A DNA stretch of 64,000 nt. It comes from Pterobdella sp. o SKG-2022. Its lineage: Eukaryota > Annelida > Clitellata > Hirudinida > Piscicolidae. The DNA lies in NCBI GenBank assembly GCA_964035795.1, contig OZ038322.1, positions 5,074,925 to 5,138,924 on the forward strand. Direction: 5' to 3'. The notes under the pieces were generated by a model, which was given only the letters and a program-made list of their open reading frames with translations, was not told where the DNA came from and ran no database searches. Both the position numbers and the translations under genes were made by a program. Positions 47,961-59,700 of this stretch are shown piece by piece (position 1 is the stretch's first letter; each line of letters begins with the position of its first letter).

Positions 47961-50441
47961 ATGCCGTTTAGAATATTAAAGTCAAAATCACTGATTTACT
48001 CGCTAAAAAAAAAGTCCCCAAAAAGCAAATCAACGAAAATCAAAAATTCATTTAAAAATAGAAAAAATTTGAGTGTGAACAACAAGAAACGCATCAGGTA
48101 TTTTGAGACGAGTACTGACACCAACGTGGAGTCTGATGACTGTGGCAGCTTTGGTGAATCGGACAGTTTCTGTTATACTAATAAAAAATTGAAAAAGAAA
48201 TTGTGTAAGAAATATTCAAATATTTCTTACGAGGATGAATCTAGAAACATATTCCAACTCTTCTTTGAGTTTGTGTGTTACATCATTTCCTTTTTCATCG
48301 AACTACTAGTGGGTCTTCTCACTATGGTGATGAACATATTTTGTATCAATTGCTCAAAAACAAATTGCTCGAAGTCCAAAACTAAACGTGTTGATGTCAG
48401 TAAAAAAAAGAAAAGCAAGAAAAAGTGTGTCTCACCGTTGGAGGATAGCAGTGATAATTGCCTCTTCAAAAGACATTACGGCAGTTCTATCTTGAAAAAA
48501 CTTTCCAAGAATTCTTTGGTAAAATACTTTGAAAACAAGACAATAATTTCTTCATACAAGCCGTTATCAAGTTATTTCGATGTTAAACCTTCTTCATATG
48601 GTTCATCTAAGTTCCAAGATCGAAGTGACTTGGCATATAGCAGTGACCCGAAATATGACAGTGACCCGAAATATGGCAGTGAACTGAAATATGGCAGTGA
48701 ACTGAAATATAGCAGTTACCCGAAATATGGCAGTGACCCGAAATATGGCAGTGACTCGAAATATCTAAGTGACAAGTCACCAGGCCGAGTTACTTACGGC
48801 TATTCAGAAGCAACAGCTAAAGAACCCGTGTCGACACGAAAATCAACCACACCTAAAAGTAAGTCGGAGCGCAAAAGCACTTCTAAGAGTTTCAAAGCAG
48901 AAAGAATGAGTTTCAGTAAAAAAAGTAGAAGTAGAAAAAATGATGAAATTTTAGAAAACAAGGTGAAAAATGAAAGTAATATGGAAGCTAGTGCAAAAGA
49001 AACGTATGTTAGTGGAAAAAAAAGAAGCCAAAGTTATCGTGCAAGCAGTCAACAAAAATCTCTCGAAAAAAACGAAGATTTCAGTTCTGAAAATGTTCCA
49101 ACAACTAAACTGAGTACAAAGAGTAACCTGAGTGATAAAGAAGAGTTGTCAAACGAGGCTTCCCAAAGCCAATCAAAGATTGTTTTCGTGGCTTTGGACA
49201 CCAATTTTGACGCCAGTAACAACAACTATTTGCGAACTAGAGACGATTTATACGGCCACAAACACTTAAATACAAATAATGATTCTCTAACAGAAACAAA
49301 CGATGAGAACATAATAAATGTTAAAAGCTGTTTGCTCAAGAGCTCAAAATCGTATACTTTGCCTGGCAACCTTCAATACACTTCTGCAAGCAATTTGGTC
49401 GAAAATAATTCTTCAAAATGTGCACATAAAAAATTTGATGAGTGTGATACATCTGAGCTAAACTTTCCACATCTTAATAAGTGTTTTAGAAAAATATACA
49501 ACCCATTAACTTCTGAAGAGAACAAATGTAATTTGGATCCAATTCACTCATTTGGCAAAAAAACCAAAAAGCTTGAAAAAACAGATTCGACAAACATCAA
49601 AAATACAGAAGATTTTATTTTTTATGAAGCATCACCTAAGAACTCAAAAGAGCATAACTTCTTGAGACAAAGGTTAAACGGTTTAATTGAGAATTCCAGA
49701 AAAAAGCTTCGTTTCCAAGATCCTTTCCAAAAAATAATGAAAAAGAAAAATAAAATAAACACTGATGAGGATACACAAAAAGAATCGTTTGCAGCGAAAG
49801 TTAAAATGCCAAAGTACTTCCCGTCAAAGTCAATTGATCAGGACTCCTCAAACAGTTTGACTTCTGACGATTATATTTACAAGTACTTTTCTGGTCAAAA
49901 TCCATATTTAAAAAAACAAAAATCTTTCACAACGTTTGAAAAAAAAATCAATAATGTAACGTTTGATGATTCGTATTGCACGCTCAAAAATAAAGCGAAA
50001 AATGACTGTTGGACAAAAAGTGAGAAAAATTATTTGGAAAAACCGTCAGATGACTATATTGGGGAGAATAATAAAAAATTGAATTCAAACTGCACTAGAT
50101 ATGGTAGGAAAAGAATTTTGAAGAAAACAGATCTTCAAATCTACAGTTCGTCGCTGGTGAACACATTGGAAAACAAATGTTGCCCAAAAAAAGCATCTTT
50201 AAAAATATCAAAAGACACTTTTTTTAAAGTTTTTCCGGATCAAAACATTGAGAATAATAAAAAGGAAAATATCTCTTTTCAAAAAAGTGTAAGTAAAGAT
50301 GATGAAATCTTCAGAGGTTCAGAAGTGAAAGACCCAAAAGTGAATCTCAAAGAGCACCCTCCAATCAATTTGTTCGGAAACACAGAAAAAATTGAAAGTC
50401 TTATAAAAACTGTTGATATATGTAATATCACTTTAAAATAA
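47961..50441 (+). CDS. unrecognised 826-residue Lys/Ser-rich protein with one hydrophobic segment and a 6-residue tandem repeat (orphan cluster gene 3)
   Basis: Single exon from ATG 47961. The N-terminus MPFRILKSKSLIYSLKKK is strongly basic and echoes MTFRPLKNC of the preceding gene. A hydrophobic segment (about residues 97-129) reads FQLFFEFVCYIISFFIELLV and continues GLLTMVMNIFCINC, followed by CSKTNCSK. It contains the same FFIEL string as cluster gene 1. Residues 227-268 are seven hexapeptides of the type GSDPKY. The remaining two thirds are Lys/Ser/Asn/Asp-rich, low in hydrophobic residues and probably disordered, with many basic clusters. I recognise no family. The long open frame in 66-70 percent AT DNA supports a real gene. 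Confidence 0.8.
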   Translation: MPFRILKSKSLIYSLKKKSPKSKSTKIKNSFKNRKNLSVNNKKRIRYFETSTDTNVESDDCGSFGESDSFCYTNKKLKKKLCKKYSNISYEDESRNIFQLFFEFVCYIISFFIELLVGLLTMVMNIFCINCSKTNCSKSKTKRVDVSKKKKSKKKCVSPLEDSSDNCLFKRHYGSSILKKLSKNSLVKYFENKTIISSYKPLSSYFDVKPSSYGSSKFQDRSDLAYSSDPKYDSDPKYGSELKYGSELKYSSYPKYGSDPKYGSDSKYLSDKSPGRVTYGYSEATAKEPVSTRKSTTPKSKSERKSTSKSFKAERMSFSKKSRSRKNDEILENKVKNESNMEASAKETYVSGKKRSQSYRASSQQKSLEKNEDFSSENVPTTKLSTKSNLSDKEELSNEASQSQSKIVFVALDTNFDASNNNYLRTRDDLYGHKHLNTNNDSLTETNDENIINVKSCLLKSSKSYTLPGNLQYTSASNLVENNSSKCAHKKFDECDTSELNFPHLNKCFRKIYNPLTSEENKCNLDPIHSFGKKTKKLEKTDSTNIKNTEDFIFYEASPKNSKEHNFLRQRLNGLIENSRKKLRFQDPFQKIMKKKNKINTDEDTQKESFAAKVKMPKYFPSKSIDQDSSNSLTSDDYIYKYFSGQNPYLKKQKSFTTFEKKINNVTFDDSYCTLKNKAKNDCWTKSEKNYLEKPSDDYIGENNKKLNSNCTRYGRKRILKKTDLQIYSSSLVNTLENKCCPKKASLKISKDTFFKVFPDQNIENNKKENISFQKSVSKDDEIFRGSEVKDPKVNLKEHPPINLFGNTEKIESLIKTVDICNITLK
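48639..48764 (+). repeat. 18-bp coding minisatellite, 7 units
   Basis: Seven in-frame units resemble GGCAGTGACCCGAAATAT. They encode SSDPKY, DSDPKY, GSELKY, GSELKY, SSYPKY, GSDPKY and GSDSKY. Units 3 and 4 are identical, so duplication is recent. The length should be polymorphic. Confidence 0.92.
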
Positions 50442-50809
50442 ATTGAAAATATTGATAAAACTAATTGATTGGTATCCCACTAAAGAGGCCTGCTTCTTTG
50501 ATTGCTACATATGCATTTATACGTGAATTGAATTTTCAAATACTTGTTTTAGTTCAAATACTTTGAGTGGATTGAATGAAAACTTCAACGTACCACAGTT
50601 ATGACACTACAAAACGGACTTAAGGATTTTTTGATTATATAATGAATAGATAAAATATCATTTTACATGTAAAAATGCATTTAAGGATTTAAAAGTTTTC
50701 AAAAAATCAAATCCAACAGTGAAAACAAAAATTCTATTTTAAAAATAATGAACAACGTCAGATTCTTCAAATAAAAACAAAAGTTCAAAAAGAATGTAAA
50801 AAATCAGAA
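50442..50809. other. short spacer, no gene seen
   Basis: AT-rich 368-base spacer between cluster genes 3 and 4, which must hold the 3' UTR of one and the promoter of the other. No clear motif. Confidence 0.4.
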
Positions 50810-52591
50810 ATGCAAAAAAATTTCAATTGTGATTGTTACAGCTCCAAACTGTGTGCTTCCCCTAACAGATTCAGTCAATATCCCAACTGCTCAACCAATG
50901 TTAAAAAAAGTCTTGTTCTTTCGAAATTATGTTCAAATTTTAAAAATGAATACAACAAAAAATTAGCTTGTCAAGCGCTTCTCATGAGTCGAATAAAGAG
51001 ATTCTGTGAAGAAGCTAACACTTCAGAATACCCCCGATGCTTAACTAATATTTCAGGAGAGCTGAAAAAAGATACTGAACCCCCAAAAAATTATGAAAAA
51101 ACTCAAAACATGCCACTCGTGTGTCCAAGCCATCACGAGACAATGGATTCTCAATATGAGTCTTGTCTCGAAGACTTCAAAAAGATGAAAGATGCTAAAA
51201 TAATTGAACGCTTGAAAAAGTGCTATTTGATTATGAAAATGAAAGATGACATAGAAAATCTTATACTTGAAATTCTACCATCTTCCTATTTGGAAAGGCG
51301 ATTATCGTTAAGAAGGAACAGCAGGATTGAGCAGACTTCTAACAATATGAAACAAGATTCTATCGCCAAAGCTGGCTCACAAACGCAAGAAGATCTTGGG
51401 AGCGGAGTAGTCCAAAAGTATCGAAAAAACTCTGAAGAAAATATAGAAATGCTTGCAAACTGTTTAATGAAAAAAGATTTTTTAAAAAACAAAAATAAAA
51501 TGAGCAGAAAAGAATGGTCAAGTGAAGAATGCGAGCTCAGTTATCACGGAGTCGTTGAGATTTTCATCAATATGTGGCAATGTATAACAGAAGTGTTGTT
51601 CAATATAATGACAACCCTTGTAAACTTTTATAGAAATGAAGATAAGCCATATGAAAAAACAAACAAACGACTAAAAGAAAATTGTCATAGTAGAAGAACA
51701 GATAAAATATATTCGGAAGATACTCACGATAACACAGACAGAACTGACCAAGAAAAAACGTGCAAAATTTTGAAATTAAAGAAAGAAAAGTGTATACTTG
51801 AAAAAGAATTGGAAGAAGAAAAAACAGTCAATAAAAGACTCGTGCATGAAATTTTAAGTCATTTAAATAAAAATGGTGAAAACACTGATTCAGGCAACTT
51901 AGATGAAACCGCACAAACCAAAAAGACATCCAAACATCCATCAACGTTGAAGCAAGCAAACAGGTTAGTGAGAAATTTGAAGAATGATGGATCCCCCCCC
52001 GATGAACTGCCCCAAAACGATGATCCAGACAACACTTCCCCTATAGGTGAAGATTCAAATATAAACAGTATTGTTTTGAAACAAGATGGAAGTATAGGCT
52101 CTAAGCAGGATGTTGACAAAACTTCTAGCGGGAGTATTTATAGGAAACAATTGGCGAGTTTGAAGAAAGAAATAAGACAAAATGGAAGTTCCGATTATAG
52201 GTCTTTCATGAAGTCTAGTTCTTCTGGGAAAAAAAAAACAAAAGATGAGGATATTATACAAGTAGTTGAGACAAAGCTTTCTGAGCCCTCAATTACCCCT
52301 GTCACCAAAGTGAACCTCACCAAGGCTGTCAATGACTTGCCCTTCAACGATTTATTCTTCAAAAAACATAATACCACGAAAGATAATAGAACTCTAACAA
52401 CCGATAGCCACATAAAAAACAAGCATAAGCATAGACTGACAAGAAACGAGAAAAAAGAAAAGTCTGATTTAATCAATAAAGAAGATCAAGAAATTATAAA
52501 TGAAACTGATAAAAACAACATTTCAACCCGTGAAGTAAGTTCTACAAACTCTCAACTCTCGGCTGGCAACACTGGTCCTGATGACGAATGA
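50810..52591 (+). CDS. unrecognised 593-residue charged protein with Cys-rich N-terminus and one hydrophobic segment (orphan cluster gene 4)
   Basis: Single exon from ATG 50810. The first 140 residues have regularly placed cysteines: CDCYSSKLC, then three segments of the form Y-x2-C (YPNCSTNVKK, YPRCLTNISG, YESCLEDFKK) about 50 residues apart. A weakly hydrophobic segment at about 245-275 reads HGVVEIFINMWQCITEVLFN and continues IMTTLVNFY, with an internal Glu. Beyond it lies a Lys/Glu region with coiled-coil character (KILKLKKEKCILEKELEEEK). The tail is Ser/Asn/Asp-rich and probably disordered, ending GPDDE. It belongs to the same cluster by composition and layout, though its hydrophobic segment is the least similar. 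AATAAA is present near 52731. Function unknown. Confidence 0.78.
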   Translation: MQKNFNCDCYSSKLCASPNRFSQYPNCSTNVKKSLVLSKLCSNFKNEYNKKLACQALLMSRIKRFCEEANTSEYPRCLTNISGELKKDTEPPKNYEKTQNMPLVCPSHHETMDSQYESCLEDFKKMKDAKIIERLKKCYLIMKMKDDIENLILEILPSSYLERRLSLRRNSRIEQTSNNMKQDSIAKAGSQTQEDLGSGVVQKYRKNSEENIEMLANCLMKKDFLKNKNKMSRKEWSSEECELSYHGVVEIFINMWQCITEVLFNIMTTLVNFYRNEDKPYEKTNKRLKENCHSRRTDKIYSEDTHDNTDRTDQEKTCKILKLKKEKCILEKELEEEKTVNKRLVHEILSHLNKNGENTDSGNLDETAQTKKTSKHPSTLKQANRLVRNLKNDGSPPDELPQNDDPDNTSPIGEDSNINSIVLKQDGSIGSKQDVDKTSSGSIYRKQLASLKKEIRQNGSSDYRSFMKSSSSGKKKTKDEDIIQVVETKLSEPSITPVTKVNLTKAVNDLPFNDLFFKKHNTTKDNRTLTTDSHIKNKHKHRLTRNEKKEKSDLINKEDQEIINETDKNNISTREVSSTNSQLSAGNTGPDDE

Positions 52592-53721
52592 CGAATTAAG
52601 TCCAAAAAATCATGGAAAACAAGAATGGAAAACGAATTTTTAAACAAAACCTTGCAAATAGAAACTGATATATATTACAGATGACGGCCTGTCTCAACTA
52701 AAAACAACTCCACATATATCTACATTCTACCAATAAATTTATATTTGATTATCAACATTTATCAAAGTGGAATAAAATTGGAGAATTTTTAAAATTTTTA
52801 AATATGAATTTTTGAATAAAGAAATTCAGAGTTGAGAGTGCTTAGAGATAAAGCTCAGGTAAATATCAAAACTCACGTAAATATCGAATAATCATATTGT
52901 TGGTTAGTCAGCAGTAAGACCACTGATTTCAAACTACAATGATGTAAGAAATTTATTCATAAGTCTATTTTTAGCACAGTTTAAAACATACTAGCGAGAA
53001 TATTTATACTAACGTTTCAATTAGGAGAACTAATAATATGAATAAAGAAGCATTCTCATTTCAATGCTTAGAGTACGCCTGAAGTGCACAGATAGCTATT
53101 GGCAAAATATGTTTTTTGATTATTTTGTGAAAATTATTGCTGTGAACTAAAATTAATGGAAGTTATTTGAGACACAAGCTCTTGACAAGGTAAGTTCAGC
53201 TCACGAAAAATTTTTTAAAACTTTTTTTTGTTCATTATTTTTGTTGTATCGATAGGGGAGAAACGTGCATTTGAATGTTGGTCTTGGGATGTTTCCGTTT
53301 GGCGAAGTATTTTCCTTAAACAAACAAATATTACTTCAAAATGTCAAATTTTTTTACATGAAGCTGTTTATTTTGAAGTAAAATTTCAGGAATCTTCAGT
53401 CTTCAATTGTAACACTTTTTAAATATACCCTTCTACTCTTATTGCATATTTTCTTCGAATAAATTTGAAAATTAATTTAAATAAAAATTTTCTGACTAGA
53501 TTAAATTTTCAAAATATTATTCTGAAAAATAAAAGATAAATTATTCAAGTTGAATTTAATTTCAAAAATTAAGATTTAGAATTTTTTATAAGTTTTTTTG
53601 ACTATCGAAAGATTTGCTAGTTGTTTATGCGTAAATAAGTAAACAAAAATGAAAAAAACAATTTTAAAAATACCAAAAAAATCATAAAAGCTCAAAAAGT
53701 TGTCAACAACCACAGCAAAAG
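52592..53721. other. intergenic, possible 5' UTR exon of the downstream gene
   Basis: No coding domain. A purine-rich segment ends GACAAG|GTAAGTTC (about 53191). With an acceptor-like TATCGATAG near 53258 it could be a non-coding leader intron. A 64-codon frame at 53228 lacks a proper ATG and was not accepted. Confidence 0.35.
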
Positions 53722-56700
53722 ATGTCTTCTTCGGCAGGTACGAACGACACACCTAGTAGTGACCTGGCTACGATCACAAACGTAGATCCTACTTCTGCCT
53801 ACATGGACCAAAGTACAACTTATAAGCGTACGGATTTAACTTCAACTACCAGAAAGAAACCCACAAGCACCATGCCAAGCATCACCTTTAGGACTGGTAC
53901 TGACAGAACTGCCATGGATTTTACTTATGTATGCTTTGTTTGACATTTTTTGCAAATTTTAGACTTTTTAAAAAAATTTTCTATTTTTTTTTTAATTATA
54001 ACTATAAAAAACTACTTTAATGGAGGACTGAGTGATTTTTTGAGTTTTAATAGATTTAAAATGAAAGACTAGGATTGAAAGTTGCTAGTATGGTTTTTCG
54101 AATTTAAATTGGATTTTTTCATACTAATTTTGAAGCCAAGGTAATATTTCAACATTGCAAAATATATATTGGCAATATAGTTTCAAATCCCCTCTTTACA
54201 GGCGCCTCTTACCTTGATCCTCATCCCAGCCTCACTAAGATATCTGAATGCATCACTGAGCTCAATCTTTGGTTTTCTAACAATCACCTCATGTTGAATC
54301 CTAACAAAAGCGAAGTGATGTTTGTCGGCAGTCCCATACTCCTTTCCAAATCCAATCTTCCCACTGAAGTAATCTTTGACGGCACTACTCTTTCCGTAAC
54401 GTCCAAACTGAAGATACTAGGTGTAACTCTTGATTCTAGACTCAACTTTACACACTTTGTCTCTCAGATCATACAATCATCCAACTTTCATCTCCATGCG
54501 ATCAGACAGGCACGCAAGTTCCTACCCTTTGACACTGCCGTTGCTCTGATCATCTCTTTAGTTCTTTCAAGGATTGATTACTGTAACTCTCTTCTTTGTC
54601 GACTCCCGAACTGTCTTATTTCTAAGTTGCAATCTCTCCAAAATCGCGCTGCTAAAACCGCTCTTCAAGCCGACTACTATTCTTCATCTCACACCTGTCT
54701 CGATCGCCTCCATTGGCTGCCGGTCGTACTAAGAGCCCAGTTCAAGTTGCTATGGCTCACGGCTAACATCTTATATTTTAATCAGCCGGCTTATTTATAT
54801 GACCGTCTTTCCATTAGACAGACTCCTGAGTCTCTCAGGTCTTCCAACTCTGGTTTATGCCTACATCAGCCTGTCTCTTCTAAACCTTTCTTACATCGCT
54901 CCTTCTCGCATATCGCCCCTCACTTATGGAACTCTCTTCCACTTAATGTCCGTCCTTCACCTTCTCTTAAAATTTTTCGCAAGCGTTTAAAAACGCATCT
55001 TTATAGCCAAATTTCTTTCTCATAGCCCTTCTGATTAGAACAGCGCCTCTGCAGCAAACCTGGTTTGCAAACTGTGCGCCCTACAAATAATAAATAATAA
55101 TAATAAAAAATGCTTCAAGAATGTAGAATAAAGTGTGGCCAATGAATGTTTGTGTTAATTTTAATGAGTTCATCTTGTTGTTTGCAAACCAGACAAGAAG
55201 CGGGTCTAAAAATACTTTTATGTATTCGAAAAGCAAGAAGAAGAACAGAGAAACCTCAAAAAAAAATGGAAAAAGTGTTAGTTGCTATTATAACTTGCAG
55301 GCATTAAGTTATTTTTGAAAAGTTTTCACTTTATCGAGCTCAATTAAAATATTTATATGAAAATTCCATATGAGCATGAAATAATCGATTTTGAGTAAGA
55401 AAAATCACCATTAGAAAAAATTTTTTGACAAAAAAATAACTAATTTTATTCTTTTACAGTATAAATCAACAACTCGGGTGAGTTTGAGATGGTGAAGAGT
55501 CACAAAATATATTTCATTAGTTTGACTTTGATGTTAAAAATTTTTAAAATCTTTTTAAATTTTGTTCAAAATAAACTTCATTTGAACTTATATAAAGAAT
55601 AAGGCAGAGGGATGCATGGTAGCAAAGCCAGAAAACATTACAGTAACTAACTTTGAAGTAAGTACCACGTCAAAGAATATTCATTCAGATTCACATAGAA
55701 ATATAAAATAGATTAAATTCTTAAACATACTGTAATAATCTTGCTTGATCATGATAAATTATGAAAGCTGATTTTATTTTGATTTATATCTAATATTACA
55801 CCTCGATAACCGATAAACTATACTAGCTCATTTCAACCCTTTAAAACTTTTCTCAGAGTAATGAAGATCTTGACTTTAATGACGTTGGCAACATGATCTT
55901 GCAACATATACCTACCTGTGGTTCCCCAACTGCCCGCCAAAACAATGGCCAGAACACTGTAACGATAAGCAAATATACCAATTTATTTTTTTGCATGGAA
56001 AGAATAGTTGTCGAACTAAAAAAATTGACATGAGAAAAATTTAGATAATGTTTTTGAAGTTTTTGTTTTTTTTGAATATTGATGGCAAGTTTTGAAACTA
56101 TATTTACTCTAAACAGGGACAACAAAACGGCTTTTGGAGGTCACAGGTATGAGACACACTGTATTGTTTTCAAATGTAGAATTTTTTAAAAATTTAAAAT
56201 GCTTATTGTGTAAAAGAATAAACAGCCATGTCAAAGAGCTAATAATGACGACAACAACAGCTTGCACCAACATATAAAAAAACTTGAAGATGAGCTAACT
56301 GATCTTAAAAGAGTCGCTCAGAAGATGAGCAAGGTGGGTTTTGATTGCTTGAAGATGGTGAAAACAGTTTGAATAAAATTACCCGATATAAGAATATTTT
56401 TGAGGCATTTTAAAAACAAATACGTTAAATAAACTTAACTCGATAATCTTGGTATGAAACACGTTTCAAAACGGGAAAGGATTTGAAACTTTTAATGTAA
56501 ATGCACACTTACGTGATATAAATATAACATTAAAAACGCTCTTCAAAACTTTGTTATAGATGAAGATAGGATGCAAATATTATACAGACTTGCTCATAAA
56601 ATGATAAATTTTACATAAAAGTATAAATCTTTAAAATGTGAATATTCTTGGAATATTATTTATAACTATTTAACTTATGAATATATACAATAAATAATCA

Positions 56701-59700
56701 AACTTGTATATAATCTTTAAGTTATATATTTAATATTTAATAAAAATATTATCTATAAATTGTCCAAAAAATGAAAGCATTCAAAATGCTATTTGAAACT
56801 TATCTATATAAAAATAATTCTATTTAGAATTACTTATCATACATAATTAAAACCAATTATAAACGAAGACATTTGTAACACCTGTAACTAATACGAACAT
56901 ATTTCAGTGCTCGGATAGTGAAAACTCGGCAGACAAGCCACTTTTCTCATCTTCATCTCCCACAACGAATGACGGACGCTTTTCTGATGAGCTTAGTGAC
57001 TTACTCGATCAATTGGTACTTCTTTAGTTTTTATGCAAAACACTAGTTTCAAACAATAATTCATTTATCAACCGTAAAAATTGCTTTTTTAATGCATTGA
57101 GATACAATTGTTAGCATACACTAAAGTTACGAAAATTTTTGTCTTCTTTGTCAAGAATGAGGATGTTTACAGATACAGAAATTAATTATGGAAATCATCT
57201 TTTTTGGCGAACAAAACGATAAATTATTGCAAAAAAAAATACATACGATGTCTCTCTTAATTAAAAAAGTTCATTATGAGTTTAAACTGAAAGAATTTTA
57301 AAATTTCAAACTCAATTTATTTCATCTATAAAAGCTTAATTTTTCGTTTATTTACTTGCACCCAGTGGGTGTAAAAAGTTTGCAGAAAGTTCTGAAAGAC
57401 CTACATGTCTCCAAATACTCACTAAAGCTTAATAAACATCAAAATACTGTTTTTTATATTCTTCAAAGACATCATGTATCATTTTTTCATAAATTTTTAT
57501 GTTATAAAACATCTTAGATTGATTCGTTATATTCTGCATGTCACTCAGAGCCAGGACACAAGCACAGAAATTCTCAGAGCAATGCATGTATGTATAGCAA
57601 CTTATTCACAGTTTTAATCAACTTTTGATAAGTTTGTATATACTCCAATTAATTAGATAACAGGTTGGGTTATATGAAAAATTGCATCAATATGATTCAT
57701 TTTAAATTCTTTCAAAGAATTCTGATGACAGTGATGAAACGCCAAAAGTTGATTTTCATTATTATTATCATTCATTGCAGTTAAAATTGATTTAATCATA
57801 ATTCATGTTTTGATGTGTATTAATTCTAATTAAATTTCAAGTGGCGTCATGTGCATAACTGAGACCCAAGTTATGGCAATCATAGGGGTCGACTTACTGA
57901 AATAAAACTTTTTAAAACATCAGCCTGCATAGCTCAGCTGGTAAAGCATTAGACTAGGTATCTAAAGCAACCGGATTCAATCTCACGTGGTCCGACAATT
58001 ATATACACAAGGAGTAGCGCCCTGTGAAACATCTATTGAGCTAACGAAACCCCTAAAAGTCAATCTAAAAAAAAACAGAACCTATTCGAAAAATTTTTAG
58101 TTTATTATTGATTAGATATAAATATATAAACGACAATGCCACGGCTGTCCGAAGTTCAAAAGTGCAACTAAAAACCCGATAAAACGATTCCTTTATAATG
58201 ATATCAGAAAATTATGACCAAAAAGTGAGATGTCTAAACGTTTGGATTTAGTCTCTAAAAAATTTATTAACAACCAAATAAAAACTACATGAACTCAAAA
58301 CAACTATTGAACCGGCCTGCAATGGTTGGGATAATGTGACGAGTCACAGAGGATTCTGATTGGTCGACAAAGTCTCGTGGAGAATATATATTGTCGATAA
58401 ATATTAATCAGAAAGAATATTATTTTTAAAAGTTCTGTTTTTTATTTTTAGGACTCACTGAACGCTAACAACCCTCGCTTTGCAGCCAGCAAGGCAACTA
58501 GCAGATTGAAGGTAGTTTTATTTGAATATGAAATTTTCCTATAGACCAAACACTAAGTATGTTCTCTCAGATAACTTTTTTAGTTGTTTCCATTTTCCTT
58601 CTTAAAAGCATCTTTTATGCATTTTCAATATTTATTCCACTCTCGTTAGTCTATATTGTTCCATCCCATTCTATCATGCTACATATAATTTAGCACCCTG
58701 TGGGACACACCCAATCAGAAACCCCAACTCGTGGTCATATAATTGTAGACTGACTCACTTCACATTTTATGTTTGAAACTTATATAATGCACATTCAATT
58801 TTTTTTTCTGCATCAGTTTCAAGTTGATCCATATAAATACGAATTTGATAACATTAAAACAAACCTATTCAACGATCAAGTGTAAGAATGGCCTTGAAAG
58901 GACACGAAAGTTTTTCAATTATAATACAACTGAAAGTGTTTCAGAATTTAGTTAATAATATATACGGGCATCTTTTTTAATATTGATTCCTATATGTAAA
59001 TGAAGAAGTTAATGGAAGAAAATGGGGTTTTTTAAAGAAGTAATAATAGCTCAAGAGCTGTTATTAAAACTTAACTAGAATGTTATATGCATTTAGCAGG
59101 TTTAATTTTCTCAAATATTAAATGTTTTTGAAATCTCAGTTTAAAAGTATATTTTCAGTCCGCACGTAGAATCAGGTGAAAAGGATGCCTAAACTAAAAG
59201 TAAATATTGAGTTTAATTTTGGATTTTTTGATTCATAATAATTAATTTGTTTTTGTAGCTCTTTACTGATTAAATTTTTATAATTGAAAATAATGAAAAA
59301 TTCTCAAAACATAAATCTTTGTATAATACTTTCAATTTTCGAAAAGCATCATTCGTGAAAAAAAGTTAATTTTTTGAATAGTGAAAATGTTGCAAATACT
59401 TAAGGGTGTTTGAACAACATAATGGCCTGTATTGTAGATTTTTTTTATTCCAAGTTTTTGTAAAATAGTTGTCGTTTTCCAAATGAGAGTTAAATAATGT
59501 TGTGGCAACTAAAAATGGGATGGTCCCTGGTTTTGGCCACCAAATCCTTTAACAGTTTGCTGCTATCTACAATTGCATGAATGCAATATTTTAAGATTTG
59601 TACTACTGTCCAAGTTTTGGCCACCGTTCTCTTATATCTTGTTTTTGTCGATATAATCGGACAAAAATTCTTAATCTTACAAGACATACAAAATATTTTT

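Noticed and set aside
48639..48764. Possible CRISPR-like array
   Set aside because: Units are contiguous 18-mers without unique spacers, in frame inside a coding region of an animal genome.
53228..53422. 64-codon frame as a small gene
   Set aside because: No ATG start, no conserved feature, and more consistent with leader sequence of the next gene.
57923..57996. Functional tRNA gene
   Set aside because: Box A and B are present but the stems pair poorly and the sequence continues into a SINE body.
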